DNA of 64,000 nt from Prosapia bicincta (taxonomy: Eukaryota > Arthropoda > Insecta > Hemiptera > Cercopidae), in contig JBAIZL010000003.1 of assembly GCA_036971475.1 (NCBI GenBank), positions 56,340,342 through 56,404,341 of the forward strand, read 5' to 3'. A model generated the notes under the pieces. That model was not told the origin of the DNA, made no database searches, and saw nothing but the letters and a program-made list of their open reading frames with translations. A program made the position numbers and the translations under genes. Position 1 is the first letter of the stretch. The number at the start of each line of letters is the position of its first letter. Below, one piece after another: positions 35,301 through 47,790 of the stretch.

Positions 35301-36330
35301 ATTCTACTCCACAGGTTTGTTCTAGGTGACGCAGGGGCATATCCCCAGTGTTGCAGCTTAGCCACACTGGGTAGATCTGACCCCACCCACGACACATATA
35401 GACTGCAGCTGTCCCTTAGCTCTAACCATAAGACAGAAATATAAATATATATAATAATAGATTCTACTCCACAGGTTTGTTCTAGGTGACGCAGGGGCAT
35501 ATCCCCAGTGTTGCAGCTTAGCCACACTGGGTAGATCTGACCCCACCCACGACACATATAGACTGCAGCTGTCCCTTAGCTCTAACCATAAGACAGAAAT
35601 ATAAATATACATAATAATAGATTCTACTCCACAGGTTTGTTCTAGGTGACGCAGGGGCATATCCCCAGTGTTGCAGCTTAGCCACACTGGGTAGATCTGA
35701 CCCCACCCACGACACACACAGACTGCAGCTGTCCCTTAGCTCTAACCATAAGACAGAAATATAAATATACATAATAATAGATTCTACTCCACAGGTTTGT
35801 TCTAGGTGACGCAGGGGCACATCTCCATGTGTTGCAGCTTAGCCACACTGGGTAGATCTGACCCCACCCACGACACATATAGACTGCAGCTGTCCCTTAG
35901 CTCTAACCATAAGACAGAAATATAAATATACATAATAATAGATTCTGCTCCACAGGTTTGTTCTAGGTGACGCAGGGGCACATCTCCAGAGTTGCAGCTT
36001 AGCCACACTGGGTAGATCTGACCCCACCCACGACACATATAGACTGCAGCTGTCCCTTAGCTCTAACCATAAGACAGAAATATAAATATACATAATAATA
36101 GATTCTACTCCACCACAGGTTTGTTCTAGGTGACGCAGGGGCATATCCCCAGTGTTGCAGCTTAGCCACACTGGGTAGATCTGACCCCACCCACGACACA
36201 TATAGACTGCAGCTGTCCCTTAGCTCTAACCATAAGACAGAAATATAAATATACATAGTAATAGATTCTGCTTCACAGGTTTGTTCCAGGTGACGCAGGG
36301 GCACATCTCCAGTGTTGCAGCTTAGCCCCA
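32311..36330. repeat. 160-bp satellite made from the retrotransposon 3' end, 25 copies
   Basis: CACTGGGTAGAT-type starts recur about every 160 bp (32,319, 32,479 ... 36,168), 25 in all. The same sequence exists once at 45,597-45,757 and once at 56,463-56,623, each time as the 3' end of the Jockey-like family. The first seven units share GATCAGACC and CACACACAG. Later units have GATCTGACC and mostly CATATAGAC, with tail types CATATCCCC, CACATCTCCATGT and CACATCTCCAGAG. An AAGAAAGAAAT variant recurs 802 bp apart (34,147 and 34,949), showing block duplication of five units. Long overlapping minus-strand frames are an artefact of the repeat. Confidence 0.97.
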
Positions 36331-38189
<1,859 letters not shown>

Positions 38190-38452
38190 TACACTTTAAA
38201 ATTTTTTATGACTATCCGAACTTTAAATTTTGTAAATTTGTAAAAACTTACTGAGACAGAACGTTTTCAATCGCATGTGGCGATGTTCATCAGTGTCTCC
38301 TGCTTGGAGATGTTGGGTCAAGCGGTGACTGTTTTAAAGGCAGGTTTACGATAATATCAAAGAGTATGTCTGATTTGTATTGGGTTTGTTCGTTTAATAT
38401 GTTTGTACTTTGTGTTTTTGTGTGTATGTAAATTTCATATTGTGTAAATGTT
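38190..38452 (-). pseudogene. 5'-truncated PLE 3' end with hammerhead-like core
   Basis: Minus strand: encodes a C-terminal EQYEIYIHTKTQSTNIL-like tail through ILFDII, then the terminal repeat. At 38,265-38,293 an intact CTGATGA, a five-base-pair stem II (ATCGC/GCGAT) and GAAA form the best hammerhead core of this PLE type here. The piece is fused at about 38,453 to a plus-strand PLE. The joint contains the fold-back GTAAATGTTTAATTTAC. Confidence 0.75.
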
Positions 38453-40860
38453 TAATTTACATAAAACAAACCCTTAAAACTGTATACAAAAATAAAGACT
38501 CACTGAACCAAAGTTATACCAACTTCACTTAAATCACCCCAACACAATCGGACGCGAACTCACAACCAATTTAATGAGACACTAATAATTGGGCAACAAA
38601 TAAACTAATAAACATTAAAAATAAACACAATAAAAAGTTTAATCAACTATTATGTAAAACAAAAAACACAACATACTCTCAACCCACACAATTCTACCTC
38701 CGTACATTTAAGCTCACTAATAACAAATTCACACAACACGAAATCAATTTAATAAACAAAGGCCTGAAATAGAACCTACATTAAAAATCAAATAATATTA
38801 CAAATAGAAACATTATACTACAAACTGAAACAGCAACACACAAAACCGTCATCAAAGACCAAAACTCACTTCGACATGACACAAAAAACCTAAACAAGCA
38901 CAAAAACATAACCAACAAAAACGTGAACAATTAAATTAAAATCGCAGCAAACATAAAACAAAAAGCTACACTAAACATCATACTCACCACATCAGAAAAA
39001 TGCAACAACACAGTAATTGTTATTACAAACAGCCTAAATGACGAAATCAATGAAGGGTCTTTTGCGTTATACGACCTCATTTCTTTAAACGCGTTCTACG
39101 TTCATTTACAGTGTTTCACTGGCGGTTCTAATTGTATAAATGTAACCATCTAGGTAATGTATAAAATTAAAACCAAACCTAACCTGACTGGACACTTTGG
39201 GTCCGCCAGTGAAACACTCTAAATAAACGTAGAAAACATTTAAAGAAATGAGGTCGTATAACGCAAAAGACCCTTAATGAACACATAATAAATAATAATA
39301 TAATACAACTAAATTCAGATCCAACTGAGAAATATTACAAAACTAATAAAAAAACTAATTGATACACCCGAATATATTATCAGCAAAAACAAAAAAAATA
39401 AAACACCACCTAAAACAAATCCACCCTAAAGTACCTACCCTCCGTGCTCTCTCAAATACTCACAAACCCAATGTCCCCATCCGAGCGATCATCAACTAGA
39501 CAAATTCCCCTTAACATAAAGTAACAAAAACATAACAAAATAATCAGACAATCTATAAACTTAAACACAGGAACACCCATATAAGACAGAACAATCCTCA
39601 TAAATAAAATAAAAGACATAAACATACCACACAATTCAACACTACTATCACTCGACATAACAAATATGTACACCAACATAACCATACCCGAAACGCTCAA
39701 TATCATAGAAACCCAATTAATACAGAACAACATACCGAAAAACCACGTTACCGAAATCCTAAACATCCTCCAAACTATCTCTAAACAAAACTATTTCACC
39801 CACACACCAAACTTCTATTCACAGCTAGATGGCCTACCCATGGGAAGTCCTATCAGTAGTGTCCTATGCGATATTTTCTCCTATAACACATATAAAACAT
39901 CAAGATAATCACAAGCAATACACACGCAAATTAATTTAAAGGCACAGATAAGTAGCTGATATCATAACACTATACAGAGGCTACACCTGACAATGCGAAA
40001 AACTCCTCAACTACACTAATAAAATACACCCAAAAATCAAGTCCAACTCAGAAATTAAAACCAACCTATCTTTAAACTACCTCGATTTCACCATAACAAA
40101 AAGCCACACACAAAAACAGCTTCTACATTTACAGGAAACCCATAACAATAGACACACTTATCCACAACACCCCAAACCACCCTAGCCAGCACAAACACTC
40201 TGCATTCAGACTTAAAGAGGTTCCAACGACCTCAGAAAACCTAAACATAGAACTAAGCAATATTAAATATTTAACATAAACAAATGGATACAACACCAGA
40301 ATTATAGACAAACTGCACAATGTACAAAAAACACTAAAATTAGCACTACAGAGAGTGAAAACAAATACATCACAACACCATACATAAACAAAACATCAAA
40401 TAAAATAGTTTAGAAATTTCAAAAAAAACTATACAAAATAGCATACAAAACTAATAACAATTTTACAATATAAAATACAGCATGACACCTACAACAAAGA
40501 TAAACTACAAGCCCCAGGCATATACAAACAGAACTGCGACGAATGCAACACATTCTACAGTGAGCAAACAAGTCGCAGTTTTAAACAAGGAGTCGAAGAA
40601 CACAAAAAGAACACAAACTCAACATTTTACCTAACAATCACCTAAAAGAAACAGGACACAAATACACAGACATTTACCATAAAATAGGTAAATAGAATGT
40701 TCACACATCAACAAAAAAGGGCCACATCTCATCACACTAGAACAATATGAAATTTAAAGACATACAAAAACACATAGTACAAAAATATTAAACGAACAAA
40801 CCCAATTCAAATCCCACATACTCTTTGATACAATCGAAAAACTTTAAAAGCCTTTAAAAC
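38453..40860 (+). pseudogene. Penelope-like element, plus-strand body (RT and GIY-YIG), T copy
   Basis: Degenerate PLE polyprotein in order. There is an LPSVLSNTHKPNVPIRAI-like region (about 39,430), then MYTNITIPETLNIIETQLI (39,666) and LDGLPMGSPISSVLCDIF (39,826-39,880). Next comes the catalytic box near 39,950, read as VADII with the first Asp of the DD pair changed to Ala. YRKPITIDTLIHN and HPSQHKHSAFRLKEV follow (about 40,130-40,220). Then come IKYLT-TNGYNTRIIDKLH, PGIYKQNCDECNTFY (GIY at 40,517-40,525) and SFKQGVEEH. Several stops and frameshifts are present, and the 3' terminal repeat is missing. The same Ala change occurs in T', so this element was dead before duplication. A MITE sits inside at 39,054-39,275. 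Confidence 0.9.
39054..39275. mobile_element. MITE with long terminal inverted repeats inserted in the PLE
   Basis: The left end AGGGTCTTTTGCGTTATACG and the right end CGTATAACGCAAAAGACCCT are inverted copies. The match extends about 70 bp with a few changes up to CACTGGCGG/CCGCCAGTG. The T' PLE lacks the 222 bp at the equivalent place (about 61,085). Flanking AATGA on both sides is the likely target duplication. There is no coding capacity, so it is non-autonomous. The superfamily is not assigned. Confidence 0.93.
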
Positions 40861-41640
40861 CTTTGTATCTGGCTGGCTTGTGTGATGGTGCCGGTGTGGA
40901 GTTAATTAGTGTGTTAACGACTGGGTGTGTTTTGTTTGTGGATATTAGGTAATGGGTTCTTGGAGTTTTATTTGTTCTGGTTTCGTGATTTCGATGCATT
41001 TATAATGTGTGTTTGTTATTTAGGTGTAGGGTCTACATGGAGTTTGGTCATGTTGGTTTCTGTCATGAATAAAATTACTTTATTGTCAACGCCTTGTTAG
41101 TACATTGTACTACAGAATTACCATTATCTGTATTTATAAACATTGAGGCTAGTTGGTTCCGTTAGTATGATAGATTTAAGGGCCGTGTGTTTATTATTTG
41201 TGCTTGGTTCAGTGTTTAATGTGTTTATAATGGAGATTTTATATTCAATGTCTTGTCCCAACGTTAATTTTTGGTTGCATTTCTTGGGGTGTAAGCTGTT
41301 TTTAAGTAATTTGTTTACGTCCTAATTAGTTTATATTAAATTCTGTATTTATGGTGTTTATAATGCGTGGGTAAAACTGGTGGTGGGTGTAAATGTGTTA
41401 TTGTTTTGAGTTGAGAGTTATGTCTGTGTCTGATGCTCTGTTGCTGTCTGTGTGTATATACTTTGGTGTATTGAACGATTTCTTCGAGTACTAATAGCAA
41501 AGTATCAACGATTATGTTCAACTATTGCGTATATAGGTCATTAAGTAAAACCCATATCAGCTTTATATGTAATTCTTTGAGAATTTTAGGATATCAACAA
41601 CTAAGTAAATAACACACAACTAAAAAATTTATAAAACATA
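40861..41640 (-). pseudogene. PLE N-terminal/RT fragment, minus strand, T copy
   Basis: Minus strand reads NQKLTLGQDIEYKISIINTL and a frame-broken STMY-TNKALTIKVILFMTET matching the DKG...K...L region, plus a KTHKP-like trace. A sharp change from A/C-rich to G/T-rich plus-strand sequence at 40,861 marks the inversion joint. It continues rightwards into the A-left type block, as in the copies at 8,000 and 62,640. Confidence 0.75.
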
Positions 41641-42693
41641 TAGCCTTCGGGAATGTATCGAAAAAAATTGTAGAAGATGCTTTATCTAAAAAAAGTAATC
41701 GAATTAAATATACGATTTGTTGAAAGATTAATACTTCGTTTTATTCCTAATATCAGGTTTACATGGCTTCAGTTTTCTACGTACATACAAGGCAGATTCA
41801 ATTCATTACCCTTTATGTATAATTTTAGATAAATAGGCCTATTTTAATATTTTATTCGGTAAATAATACAGAATTCTTTGTAAAAACCTATGCATTTTGG
41901 GTTATGAAATATTTTTAAAAACTAAACTAATAAAACACATCTACAGAATCTATCAAAAAATACAGTCGGGAAGTTCGGTAAATAATATAAAATTATTTAT
42001 TGTAAAAATATAAGAATATTTTCTTGTAAAGATATTAGCAATGACTGATGTTTGGTTGCCTAGTAACACGCGTTGAGGTTACATTATTGTTTCCATGGAA
42101 AGATTCATTGTTTCTGGAATCTAGGCTTGTCGCTAGAAATAAGATAATTTTATCTGGCACATAAACGTTTTACTTTTTTTAATAGGATTTTATGGATCAT
42201 TTTGGTTTTAAATGTTTTACTTTAGATTTTTTAAGGACAGATTTTCCCTTTAAAATGCTTCGAAATATGCAAAAGCAAGTCATCAATATTCAACTGGCTT
42301 TCTAAATATTACACGCACATAAATATAGCATAAACTCCAAACTTAAACATTTCAAATAAAAACCCACTGTAGTGTTCTTCTCTGTTTTATATCTAATCCC
42401 ATAGTTTATGTTTTGTATTATTTTACCCAATTTTTATACACTTATTTAAAGAGGATTTCTGGAAAATGTTCTACACTGGTGTTATAATGTTCTTTTCACA
42501 CAAAATGGTCCTTCAAACCAAATGTATCTATTAGCACAAACAATGTTATTCCTATACAGGTTTTCCAAAAATCTATTTCCTAAAGCTTAAAGCAATCATA
42601 GCCAATTATAACTTAACCCTTACACACACATGTAACCTAAAAAAGTAACCAATTTAACAACAAATGTAACAATTTTACATAGTGCAAAACAGT

Positions 42694-42694
<1 letters not shown>

Positions 42695-42739
<45 letters not shown>

Positions 42740-42882
42740 AAGTCAAAATACAAATACAAGAATTATAAATAAATCCACTGTCCAAAGCTTTTCGTTGGCT
42801 AACAGTACCATTTTTGTATTTTACCATTTGTACCATTTGTATTTTGACTTGGATTTTTATTAATACACAAGAATACATATTG

Positions 42883-42921
<39 letters not shown>
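42695..42921. repeat. Two (TA)n runs flanking an inverted-repeat unit
   Basis: TA runs at about 42,700-42,735 and 42,886-42,920 enclose a unit with inverted ends CCAAGTCAAAATACAAAT (about 42,739) and ATTTGTATTTTGACTTGG (about 42,835). The enclosed piece could be a small MITE inserted at TA; no coding sequence is present. Confidence 0.8.
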
Positions 42922-42923
<2 letters not shown>

Positions 42924-43074
42924 GTTTTTTTTTCAGTTTCTTTACAAAACTGAAGTCAGTTAATTAAACAAGTTATAACCTGTGTGTGACTGTATTACTG
43001 TGTCTCTGTGTGTGTCTGTGAATCAAAATCAATGAAATACAAATTCAGCTGGATTTGCAGGCAGGGACGTCCAT

Positions 43075-43335
43075 TGTGTGTGTGTGTTTCTGTGTGGTGT
43101 GTGTATGTGTGTGGTGTGTGGTGTGTGTGTGTGTGTGTATGTGTGTGTGTTTCTGTGTGGTATGTGTATGTGTGGTGTGTGTGTGTGTGTATATGTGTGT
43201 GTTTCTGTGTGGTGTGTGTATGTGTGGTGTGTGTGTGTGTGTATGTGTGTGTGTTTCTGTGTGGTGTGTGTATGTGTGGTGTGTGTGTGTGCATTTTTGT
43301 GTGGGAGTGTTTGGGTGTGTGTGTGAGAGAAAGAG
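43075..43335. repeat. (TG)n microsatellite with internal 62-64 bp repeats
   Basis: TG sequence with regularly spaced TTTCTGTGTGGTGTG phrases (four to five copies) then a GA tail. Apparent open frames on both strands are simple-sequence artefacts. Confidence 0.95.
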
Positions 43336-43960
43336 AAATTGAGGTAGAGAATTGAAATCAGTGCTATATATCCACCCACTAATACAAACACAAATAAACC
43401 TATATCACAAGGCAGTGAAATCCACATTTTACTCAAGCTGATTTAAGAACGACCCACACTTTTACCAGCTATTTTAGTTTAACCAAATATTTTTATAAAA
43501 TGTCATTAAATTCACTAAACTCCTTCAATACTAAATGTAGGGTAATTAATCACAACTGAGTAAAACTGCTCCGAGACTGTTGGAATTTATTGCTTAGATT
43601 ATAGAAATGGATGAACGATATTTTCTATTGTAAAATACACAATTTAAGCTTTGCCAAGTTCTAAATCCATGAATTACAAATGGCAACCCCAGTCTATAAA
43701 ATTATTTTTGCTTACATAGACTACATAAGGTAAATACTGTAAAGTGAAGGTAAATACTGTAAATACATAGGTGGTAAATAAACAGAATAATATAATAGGT
43801 TAATATAATATAGCACTCCACAAAGTCATTATCTTTCTTATAGCACCACTATAGGTTGTAATCTATTTATAAGTAATAATATATAAACAACAGGATATAA
43901 TTCTCTATAGATTCATGTTTCGGGAAAACTACAAGTTGTCTTCTAGGTCAGTAAGATTTA

Positions 43961-44957
43961 ATCAAAGGCTGGAGATTTATTTTAAAATATTTTGCTTTTG
44001 TTACGTACGCTATTCCCCCTAAAACACAATAGCTCTAGACTCTAGGCTACGCCATGGAAACCCCATGTTTCCTGAGGTAAACATAATGCACTTGCTTCAG
44101 GATTAGTGGCGAGTGGTGTTAGAGCGCTGTGGCGATTAACCATTGTGTTTTTCGAACATAGATATGCTCAAGAAGTTGTATTCTTTTCAAAGTTTTCCTG
44201 AATACATTGTCAAGAGATACAAGCCTTTGTTGCAATAAAGGTGAGGCGTGTTGGATATATAATCTAAAAAAGTCATTGTGTTGAATCAAAACCTTTGTGA
44301 AGGCGCCTAACCTGAAACAGTTTGTTAATAGAAGCCGTAGAAGTAACTTAAGAATGTAGTTGCGTTTTATTTATCTGTCAAAAATCTCTAATTTTCAGCA
44401 AATTGGCAATGGAGCCCAATGGGCCTGTGTCCTCTCTTCATGCTACACAGCATCCTCCAAACCAAGTACAAGTAGTAGTCATGCATTGTCGTGGAACCGG
44501 GGCAAGGGTGACAAAATTGTAGCCGCAGTAAGAGTTACACCGAACATGCCCGCCATATCCAATATTTATTGAAGCACAAGTACGTAAGTGCAAAGGGCAG
44601 CTAATGGGGATTCGTCAAAGCGTCTCCGGGACTCCTGTAGGCCTATATATTATATTGTCAAAATTATTATGTTCCGGGAAGGTCGGGTGACAGCAGCCAT
44701 GTTAGTTTTTCCCATATAACGTTTTATTTATGAACTTAGAGTAACTTATGACTTATTTGCCATTCTAACCTTTATACCTTTACCGAAATACCATTTAATA
44801 TTTTTGTTTCAAAAATGTTACGTATAAATTTATATTTAAAATATGTTAAAAACCTCCATTTAGCCCAACATGACTATGTGATACTATCCTCCATAATCTG
44901 TAATACCAAAAATCCAAAGATTTTCAAATTTGGGAAAAATAAATATTTCTTTTTTCT
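43961..44957. other. Single-copy sequence, no gene seen
   Basis: No repeat partner within the window and no supported gene. Short frames at 44,360 and 44,815 show no family features. Confidence 0.5.
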
Positions 44958-45858
44958 CCAACACTCAACACACAAGTTGCCATTAATGCAGATGACACCA
45001 CGTTATCCGCTCAGTCATGGGAACCACATCTAATACACTCAAATTTACAGGACCACCTTACAGTACTAGAACCATGGATGAGCTACTAGATAGTTAGGGT
45101 GAATGTGGCCAAGTGCCAGGCTCTGCTTCTCACCAAACGTAAAACACACAAACTCAACACACTAATAAAAGTATTATGCAAGGACTTTCACCTGGGGGAA
45201 CTAGGTCAAATCTCTGGGACTCATACTCGACAGAGGCCTGACTTGGGACCCTCACATTACCAACACGTTAAAGAGAGCAAAAATTAGAATAACACAGATG
45301 TATCTTATGCTTAACAGATCAAGCCCACTTTCACTACGGGCGGCCACTACTATATGCGTATCTATCTTACGCAGCATACTCAGGTACGCTTCACCCGTCT
45401 CGGGTTATGCAGGCAACTCAAGCACACGCAGACTCCAGTTACTCCAAAACAATCACGAAGGCCCCTAGATGAACAAAATTAACACTGCTTCAGACTGACT
45501 TGAAAGTGCCTATCATCAAATAATACCTCCGAAACTTAGCAACAAGGCTCTACAAACAGGCTCATATACATCCAACATCCACACTCATTTCCTCACTGGG
45601 TAGATACACACCTACCCCACCCACGACATACACAGACGGCCGCTTTCCATATTTCCCGCTTACCTCTAACCATAAAAAAAACAGATTATGCTTCACAGTA
45701 ATTTTCCAGCTGCCATAGGGGCACATCCCCAGGATTGTAGCTTAGCCCCAAAGGAAGTACTAATTTTGACTGCATACTTTTACAGTTTCGAGTAGGCAGC
45801 AGAAGAAGAGGGGCATGTCACTTCTGCAATAGGCTAACTTACAAGGTATTTGTAAGTG
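44958..45858 (+). pseudogene. Jockey-like retrotransposon 3' half, least rearranged copy
   Basis: Translation begins at the RT catalytic box, read as AINADD (44,979-44,996, Phe changed to Asn). It continues with LIHSNLQDHLTVLEPWMSY, then RVNVAKCQALLLTKRKTHK, HLGELGQISGTH-like and later frames with stops. The 3' end at 45,597-45,757 is the single-copy ancestor-type of the 160-bp satellite. The tail TTTCGAGTAGGCAGCAGAAG is shared with 36,355 and 56,655. This copy contains the 57 bp missing from all 133-bp units and shows the CTCAACACAC direct repeats that flank the amplified region. Confidence 0.87.
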
Positions 45859-47445
45859 TAACCTGGCAGGGTTTTTTCATCACGCTCTTAGCGCGACACT
45901 CACCTTACTGTTTCATTTCACTATCTCCTGGTTTCCAATGGAAAAAGCCATTGAGCTTGGTACATGGGCAATCAATCTCGTTTCCTTCACTCGCGTTAGA
46001 GATACTAACAGCATCCGCAAGTGATACCTAGGCACCTCGCTAGAGGTTGGTAGCCATGAGGGCTGGGCGGTCTCTGGGGTTCCCAACCAAGATTTACAAA
46101 AATATTAAAAAAAACTATAAATTACGTGAAAAAAATGTAAATAATTAGATTAAATTTTGTAAAACTATTGGCACCACCTCTTTATACGGTAAATGTAAAC
46201 TAATAATCTACGTGATGCGCAAAAATGCTTTGAACGTTTTACAGGTGCTACATACTCACAGTTTCCTGTCACGAATAAGAGGAAAAGCTGTTTTACCATG
46301 TATTGCCCTGAGAGCTTTGTTTCAGCTACACCCAAAACGTGCTGACACTTTTACCGTGGAATTGTTCCTGATGTTTAATATTTTCTAAAACTTACGTAGT
46401 ATTTACAGTTGCAATCAGAGTTGTATCTTGACAACATTCGACCAAATTGTAACGGCTACAAATTGTCACTATCTACTTGAACGTTTTATTCTAACTTGGT
46501 ACCGCTGCGCAGAAAGTAGCTTCCAAGCAATCCTTAGAGACGCTTAAATTAAACTAATTTTACAACTCCTGACAATGATTTAATTTGTGTCGTTATAAAA
46601 TTACTTTTATATAGTAGAGGCAACGATATATCTATGTTACGTCACCAAAATTGCTAAAACCTTATACCTGATGATGTACAAAGTCAACGGAAACACGAAA
46701 CCTAGATCCAAGGTTCAACGAATTTGCAAAAATTGTAACCCACAAACTCTATACACTGGAGGATAGATCTAGTTGTAGCAAAAACCAGGTAAAGTCTACG
46801 AAGGTAGGCTATTACGCTCTTTAAGCGAACCCTAAAATATATATTTATATCATAACTAGATATAATAAACAAATCGACTACACCACGCATTCTATGCGTA
46901 GAAATGGCAGTGTAAATATCCTCAAGTATTTAATATTGACTTAAATGTGTTTTACTTTTCCCAGATATTCTAGATCCCCCATTCCATGATGGGTTATATA
47001 GGCTACGTGGCTATGTAGGAGAGCCTACAAATTGTTTGTAAAGTCCATTGTTAACCGAAAGTAAGCATTATTAGGTAAAATTGTAACTAATTCCAGTCAG
47101 CCTGCTTCATTAAACTTAGTGAGTTCTTCTATTAAATACCTACGTTTTAAACTATTAGTTGCCACGTTTTGGACAATGTAATTTGTAAAAGAAATCCAAT
47201 ACTACATGGTTTTAAACTTTACACTGCACCTTAGAATTTGCCCCTGCAAAATAGCAACTGCATCTACATAGTTGTAAATAATGCGTACGTGCAATTAGAA
47301 GGGGCACTGCTTGTAGCTTATTAAACAAATTATTTAAGATGTGTTTGTTCTTTAAAGTTGAAGTTGAGAACAACAAAGATTTACACGAAAAAGAACGGTA
47401 TCTTACGTTTAGTGATGCTGGCGATAACTGGGACTTTTTTTCTAC
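45859..47445. other. Mostly unassigned; contains one dispersed repeat
   Basis: 46,915-47,160 matches 36,965-37,200 and 58,745-58,985. 46,005-46,080 resembles the GC-rich end of block S near 16,400. Nothing else is supported. Confidence 0.5.
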
Positions 47446-47790
47446 TTGAAAAAACATTGTGATAGGAGATTGATTTTTTTTCATTTCGCTGAAGAGTTGC
47501 TGAAGTGGCTGCATATTTATCAAACGCAATGGCAATTATTTGATAAGAACTCATTTAATAGAGCTGTACAGAGAGATGGGCTATGTATGTGTGGAATGTT
47601 ACTCTTTACAAGGAACACGTTAAACAAATTATCACGTACAAAAAGAAGTTTTAAGTTAAAGTTACGAACAAGAAATATTTTTAGTCAGAAACATAAAAAC
47701 ACTTCATGTGGAAGTGAAAAAGACTCGGTGTTGGAAAAAGAACTGTCCAGTGAACTTGACGCTAATGGAAAAGGTGAAATAGGTTTATAA
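47446..47790 (+). other. Open frame of 114 codons, unrecognised
   Basis: Begins with ATG and includes LLKWLHIYQTQWQLFDKN, a basic stretch RTKRSFKLKLRTRN and an acidic Lys/Glu-rich end. No family is recognised. In AT-rich DNA an open frame of this size can occur by chance, and an overlapping minus-strand frame of similar length exists, so this is kept only as a low-confidence candidate. Confidence 0.15.

Larger units (their letters stand above)
41641..43960. repeat. Diverged partial copy of the A-left block
   Basis: 41,840-42,690 matches 8,880-10,080 and 43,330-43,960 matches 10,790-11,400. Copy-specific additions lie between them: two TA runs around an inverted-repeat unit and an expanded TG tract. 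The minus-strand CCCGAAACATG near 43,915 is a degenerate PLE-end-like phrase. Confidence 0.75.
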
